Source: Bradyrhizobium stylosanthis
GTDB taxonomy: Bacteria; Pseudomonadota; Alphaproteobacteria; Rhizobiales; Xanthobacteraceae
DNA length: 64,000 bases
Direction of reading: 5' to 3'
NCBI RefSeq assembly: GCF_001641335.1
Contig: NZ_LVEM01000005.1
Location: forward strand, 186,001-250,000
Part shown: positions 60,731 to 64,000 of the stretch, in pieces
How the letters are laid out: each line of letters begins with the position of its first letter
How positions within the stretch are numbered: position 1 is the stretch's first letter
The notes under the pieces: generated by a model
Told to the model about the DNA's origin: nothing
The model's input: only the letters and a program-made list of their open reading frames with translations
The model's database searches: none
Program-made: the position numbers and the translations under genes

Positions 60731-60765
60731 TGTCCGTTTTAGACGTATTACGTCAATTGAGGACA
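60731..60765. promoter_or_regulatory. Interrupted palindrome between glxA-type and HD genes
   Basis: A central GACGTA-T-TACGTC (60742-60754) and outer TGTCC (60731-60735) and GGACA (60761-60765) share one symmetry axis at 60748. The site lies between the divergent genes and is a likely operator for the GlxA-type regulator or another factor. Confidence 0.5.
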
Positions 60766-60816
60766 ATCTAGCCTGGACTTACCTTCGCCGCCACCATAGA
60801 AATTCAGGAGACCATC

Positions 60817-61458
60817 ATGGAAGAGATCACCGGAGCCGCCGCCATTCCCGACAGCAAGCTGGCGCGCACCATCACCGACTACATCCGCGACACCGAGACG
60901 GATCTGCTCTTCAACCATTCCAGCCGCGTCTATCATTTCGGCGCGCTGGCCGGCATCCGCCGCGGGCTGACGTTCGACCGCGAGCTGCTCTACGCCGGCG
61001 CCATGTTTCACGACATCGGTCTGATGCCGGGCCATGGCAGCCGGCACGAACGGTTCGAGGTCGACGGCGCGCATGCCGCGCGCGATTTCCTGCGCAGCCA
61101 CGGCGTCTCCGAAGCCGACGCCTATACGGTCTGGACCGCGATCGCGCTGCACACCACGCCCGGCGTGCCGCAGCACATGCATCCCGTCGTCGCGCTGGTG
61201 ACCGCCGGCGTCGAGATGGACGTGCTCGGGCTTACCTACAAGGAATATCCCGACGCGGAGCGCGAGGCGGTCGTGAAGGCGTTTCCGCGCACGCCGCACT
61301 TCAAGGAAGACATCATCCAGGCGTTCTACGACGGCATCAAGCACAGGCCGGAGACGACCTTCGGCAACGTCAAGGCCGATGTCATCGCCGACAAGGAGCC
61401 GCATTTCCATCGCGGCAATTTCTGCAGCGTCATCCGCAACTCGCATTGGCACGGCTGA
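60817..61458 (+). CDS. HD domain protein
   Basis: A protein of 213 residues with AGGAGA before ATG 60817. The HD hallmark FHDIG (about 66-70) is preceded by HSSRVYHFGALAG and followed by HERFEVDGAHAARDF and AIALHTTPGVPQHMHP, together giving the metal-binding histidines and aspartates. Members hydrolyse phosphate esters or cyanamide-type substrates; divergence from a GlxA-type regulator suggests a small nitrogen compound, as inference. Confidence 0.86.
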   Translation: MEEITGAAAIPDSKLARTITDYIRDTETDLLFNHSSRVYHFGALAGIRRGLTFDRELLYAGAMFHDIGLMPGHGSRHERFEVDGAHAARDFLRSHGVSEADAYTVWTAIALHTTPGVPQHMHPVVALVTAGVEMDVLGLTYKEYPDAEREAVVKAFPRTPHFKEDIIQAFYDGIKHRPETTFGNVKADVIADKEPHFHRGNFCSVIRNSHWHG

Positions 61459-61574
61459 GCGGCGTTCGCGCAAGGACAGTGCGATCTCGAAATCGACTGC
61501 CGAGGACACGTGCGAGCCTGCGATTTCGCGCGCGGGCAGCGAATACCCGATAACCCCACATTCAGGAGCATCCC

Positions 61575-63035
61575 ATGGCCGATGAGCCGAAACGTTTGAC
61601 CCATGCGACGGGCGCGCCCGTCAGCGACAACCTCAACATCATGACCGCGGGGCGCCGCGGGCCAGCGCTGCTGCAGGACGTCTGGCTGATCGAGAAGCTG
61701 GCGCATTTCGATCGCGAGGTGATTCCGGAGCGACGCATGCACGCCAAGGGCTCCGGCGCCTTCGGCACCTTTACGGTGACCCACGACATCACCCGCTACA
61801 CCAAGGCGAAGATCTTCTCAGGAATAGGCAAGCAGACGCCGATGTTCGCGCGGTTCTCGACCGTCGCCGGCGAGCGCGGCGCGGCCGACGCCGAGCGCGA
61901 CATCCGCGGCTTTGCGCTGAAGTTCTACACCGAGGAGGGCAACTGGGACATGGTGGGCAACAACACCCCGGTGTTCTTTTTCCGCGATCCCCTGCGTTTC
62001 CCCGATCTCAATCACGCGATCAAGCGCGATCCGCGCACCGGCATGCGCAGCGCCGACAACAATTGGGATTTCTGGACGCTGCTGCCCGAGGCGCTGCATC
62101 AGGTCACCATCGTCATGAGCGAGCGCGGCATTCCCAGAAGCTACCGCCACATGCACGGCTTCAGCAGCCACACCTACAGCTTCATCAACGCAGCCAACGA
62201 GCGGACCTGGGTCAAGTTTCACTTCCGCACCCAGCAGGGTATCGAGAACCTCTCGGACGCCGAGGCCGAGACGCTGGTCGGCAAGGACCGCGAATCCCAT
62301 CAACGCGATCTGTTCGGCAGCATCGAGCGGGGCGAATTCCCGCGCTGGACCCTGTTCGTGCAGGTCATGACCGACGAACAAGCCAGGGCGTTTGCGTTCA
62401 ACCCGTTCGATCTGACCAAGGTCTGGCCCAAGGCGAGCTTCCCGTTGATCGAGGTCGGCTATTTCGAGCTGAACCGCAATCCCGAGAACGTCTTCGCCGA
62501 GGTCGAGCAGGCGTCCTTCTCGCCCGCCCATATCGTGCCCGGCATCGGCTTCTCGCCCGACAAGATGCTGCAGGCGCGCCTGTTCTCCTATGGCGACGCG
62601 GCGCGCTATCGCCTCGGCGTCAACCATCATCTGATTCCGGTCAACGCTTCGAAATGTCCGTATCACAGCTACCATCGCGACGGTGCGATGCGGACGGACG
62701 GCAATCTCGGCCGGACGCCGACCTATTTCCCGAACAGCCACGGCGAGTGGACCGACCAGCCGGATCTCAACGAGCCGCCGCTGGAGATCGACGGCGCGGC
62801 CGCCCATTGGGATCATCGCGTCGATGATGACCATTATCAGCAGCCCGGCGATCTGTTCCGCAAGATGAACGCGGCGCAGCGGCAGATCCTGTTCGACAAC
62901 ACGGCGCGCAGCGTCGGCGGCGCGGCGGTCCATATCCAGGAGCGGCACATCGCGAACTGCACGAAGGCCGACCCGGCCTATGGCGCCGGTGTCCGCAAGG
63001 CGTTGGAGCGCCTTGCCACGGTCCGCCCCGCATAG
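61575..63035 (+). CDS. katA: Haem catalase
   Basis: A protein of 486 residues with AGGAG before ATG 61575. Small-subunit monofunctional catalase: distal histidine in RRMHAKGSGAFG (His56), asparagine in NNTPVFFFRDP, and the proximal tyrosine in RLFSYGDAARYRLG. It decomposes hydrogen peroxide in the cytoplasm. Confidence 0.96.
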   Translation: MADEPKRLTHATGAPVSDNLNIMTAGRRGPALLQDVWLIEKLAHFDREVIPERRMHAKGSGAFGTFTVTHDITRYTKAKIFSGIGKQTPMFARFSTVAGERGAADAERDIRGFALKFYTEEGNWDMVGNNTPVFFFRDPLRFPDLNHAIKRDPRTGMRSADNNWDFWTLLPEALHQVTIVMSERGIPRSYRHMHGFSSHTYSFINAANERTWVKFHFRTQQGIENLSDAEAETLVGKDRESHQRDLFGSIERGEFPRWTLFVQVMTDEQARAFAFNPFDLTKVWPKASFPLIEVGYFELNRNPENVFAEVEQASFSPAHIVPGIGFSPDKMLQARLFSYGDAARYRLGVNHHLIPVNASKCPYHSYHRDGAMRTDGNLGRTPTYFPNSHGEWTDQPDLNEPPLEIDGAAAHWDHRVDDDHYQQPGDLFRKMNAAQRQILFDNTARSVGGAAVHIQERHIANCTKADPAYGAGVRKALERLATVRPA

Positions 63036-63100
63036 ACCGCTTCGAGAGGGATCCCGGGAAGAGACGGGTTTCAGGCCCAAGGGCCCGAAGCACGTCCCTC

Positions 63101-63112
63101 CCGGGATCGCCA
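63101..63112 (+). repeat. Copy of the tRNA-Arg 3' end (possible attachment site)
   Basis: CCGGGATCGCCA is identical to the last 12 bases of the tRNA-Arg gene (58423-58434). Bases just outside differ. It also pairs as CGGGATC with GATCCCG at 63050-63056, so it might instead be part of a terminator hairpin or tRNA-like remnant. Confidence 0.4.
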
Positions 63113-63237
63113 TTTTGTCATGGGTCATCGTCTCGGTTTGCCCGGGACTCCGGCGCAAAAATTGCTAGAAGTGTGAGGCTTCCTTCCTTTGGCTGGCCCA
63201 TCGTCAGGCCGCCTCATCGCGACATCCGGAGACCAGA

Positions 63238-64000
63238 ATGCCTTTCGATTTGATCCTGCGTGGCGGGCGGGTCGTTGACCCCTCGCAGAAGCTCGATGCC
63301 GTGACGGATGTCGCCTTTTCGGGCGGCAAGGTCGCGGCGATCGGCACCGGGCTCAAGGCCGATCCCGGCACCGATGTGCGCGACGTTTCCAAATACATCG
63401 TGACGCCGGGGCTGATCGATCTGCACACCCATGTCTATTGGGGCGGCACGTCGCTCGGCATCGATGCCGAGGAATTCTGCCGCCTGTCCGGCGTCACCAC
63501 CGCGGTCGACACCGGCAGCGCCGGCCCCGGAAATTTCGCGGGCTTCCGCAAGCACGTGATCGAGCCGAGCCAGGTCCGCATCCTGGCTTATCTGCACGTC
63601 TCGCATGCCGGCATCTTCGGCTTCTCGCACCGGATCATGGTCGGCGAGAGCGAGGAGCTCAGGCTGATGAATCCGATCGAGGCGGCCAAGGTGGCCGATG
63701 AAAACCGCGATCTCATCGTCGGCATCAAGGTGCGCGTCGGCCTGCATTCTTCGGGCACGTCAGGCGCCGTGCCGCTCGACATCGCGCTTGAGGTCGCGAA
63801 CGAGGTCGGCATGCCCTTGATGGCGCATATCGACCATCCGCCGCCGAGCTACGAGGACGTGCTGGCGCGCCTGCGTCCCGGCGACGTGCTGACCCATGCG
63901 TTCCGTCCCTTCCCCAACACGCCGGCGACGGCGCAGGGCACGGTGAAGAAGGCGGTGCTGGACGCACGCGAGCGTGGCGTGCTGTTCGATATCGGCCACG
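63238..64000 (+). CDS. Amidohydrolase/deacetylase family metallohydrolase (3' end outside window)
   Basis: The frame is open from ATG 63238 to the window end (254 residues visible). GGAG lies before the start. The N-terminus FDLILRGGRVVDPSQKLDAV and the metal motif GLIDLHTHVYWGG (HxH) identify the amidohydrolase superfamily of dihydroorotase-like layout; later GIKVRVGLHSSGTSG contains the probable bridging lysine and LMAHIDHPPPSYEDV the next histidine. The substrate may be an N-acyl compound. Confidence 0.88.
   Translation, partial: MPFDLILRGGRVVDPSQKLDAVTDVAFSGGKVAAIGTGLKADPGTDVRDVSKYIVTPGLIDLHTHVYWGGTSLGIDAEEFCRLSGVTTAVDTGSAGPGNFAGFRKHVIEPSQVRILAYLHVSHAGIFGFSHRIMVGESEELRLMNPIEAAKVADENRDLIVGIKVRVGLHSSGTSGAVPLDIALEVANEVGMPLMAHIDHPPPSYEDVLARLRPGDVLTHAFRPFPNTPATAQGTVKKAVLDARERGVLFDIGH

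Noticed and set aside
63050..63112. A second tRNA gene after catalase
   Set aside because: The outer arms pair and end in GCCA, but the length is only 63 nt and no anticodon or T arm is present.

Overview
The window is one contig piece of a GC-rich alphaproteobacterial chromosome. Gene content and order point to Bradyrhizobium or a close relative (Nitrobacteraceae): a CobT cobaltochelatase subunit, a SUV3-like helicase followed by an S4 protein, a 7Fe ferredoxin and CarD, a cyoABCD-SURF1-RegSR block, and many short palindromic repeats between genes. The genus is inferred from gene content, not measured.

Layout. 1-8.7 kb: the 3' end of cobT, a Tat-exported phytase-like esterase, a membrane-anchored protein with two alpha/beta-hydrolase domains, an Old Yellow Enzyme, a small membrane protein, a PilZ protein between two inverted 121-bp repeats, and a DUF2235 hydrolase. 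8.8-14.1 kb: a visibly AT-richer island with a Vsr endonuclease, a protein with two GHKL ATPase domains, a response regulator with a HEPN-like C-terminus, and a C5-cytosine methyltransferase. 14.3-21.9 kb: housekeeping genes (rpmB, DUF3108 protein, helicase, S4 protein, fdxA, carD). 22-28.4 kb: a second accessory island with a SLOG-plus-transmembrane protein divergent from a two-gene operon encoding a triple TIR-like protein and an nSTAND1-type NTPase with a helical repeat tail. 28.4-35.4 kb: the minus-strand cyoABCD-SURF1-regS-regR block for a bo3-type quinol oxidase and its probable redox regulators. 35.5-42.5 kb: MFS transporter, LysR regulator, orphan TadE/TadG pair, M48 lipoprotein protease, thermonuclease-like protein. 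42.8-50 kb: acyl-CoA catabolism (substrate-binding protein, two crotonases, VOC protein, an acyl-CoA dehydrogenase pair, SDR). 50-54.6 kb: small envelope and secreted proteins, a PanE-like reductase, an exported hydrolase. 54.6-58.3 kb: a catabolic operon (acyl-CoA ligase, RraA-like protein, cupin, Bug-type binding protein). 58.3-64 kb: tRNA-Arg(CCU), a TRM11-like methyltransferase, a GlxA-type regulator divergent from an HD protein, catalase, and the 5' part of an amidohydrolase.

How the genes may work together. Two regions look like candidate immune systems. (1) 21969-28401 joins a TIR protein (possible NAD+-derived signal maker), a SLOG protein with four membrane segments (possible signal sensor and membrane effector) and a STAND NTPase (possible threat sensor); the logic resembles Thoeris, but with a membrane effector and a STAND partner. 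(2) 8797-14087 joins Dcm-type methylation and Vsr cleavage or repair with a cytosolic kinase-like dual ATPase and a receiver-HEPN protein, suggesting a methylation-linked system with a phosphorelay and an RNase-like output. Both functions are inferred from domain content only. I saw no CRISPR array, transposase or integrase.
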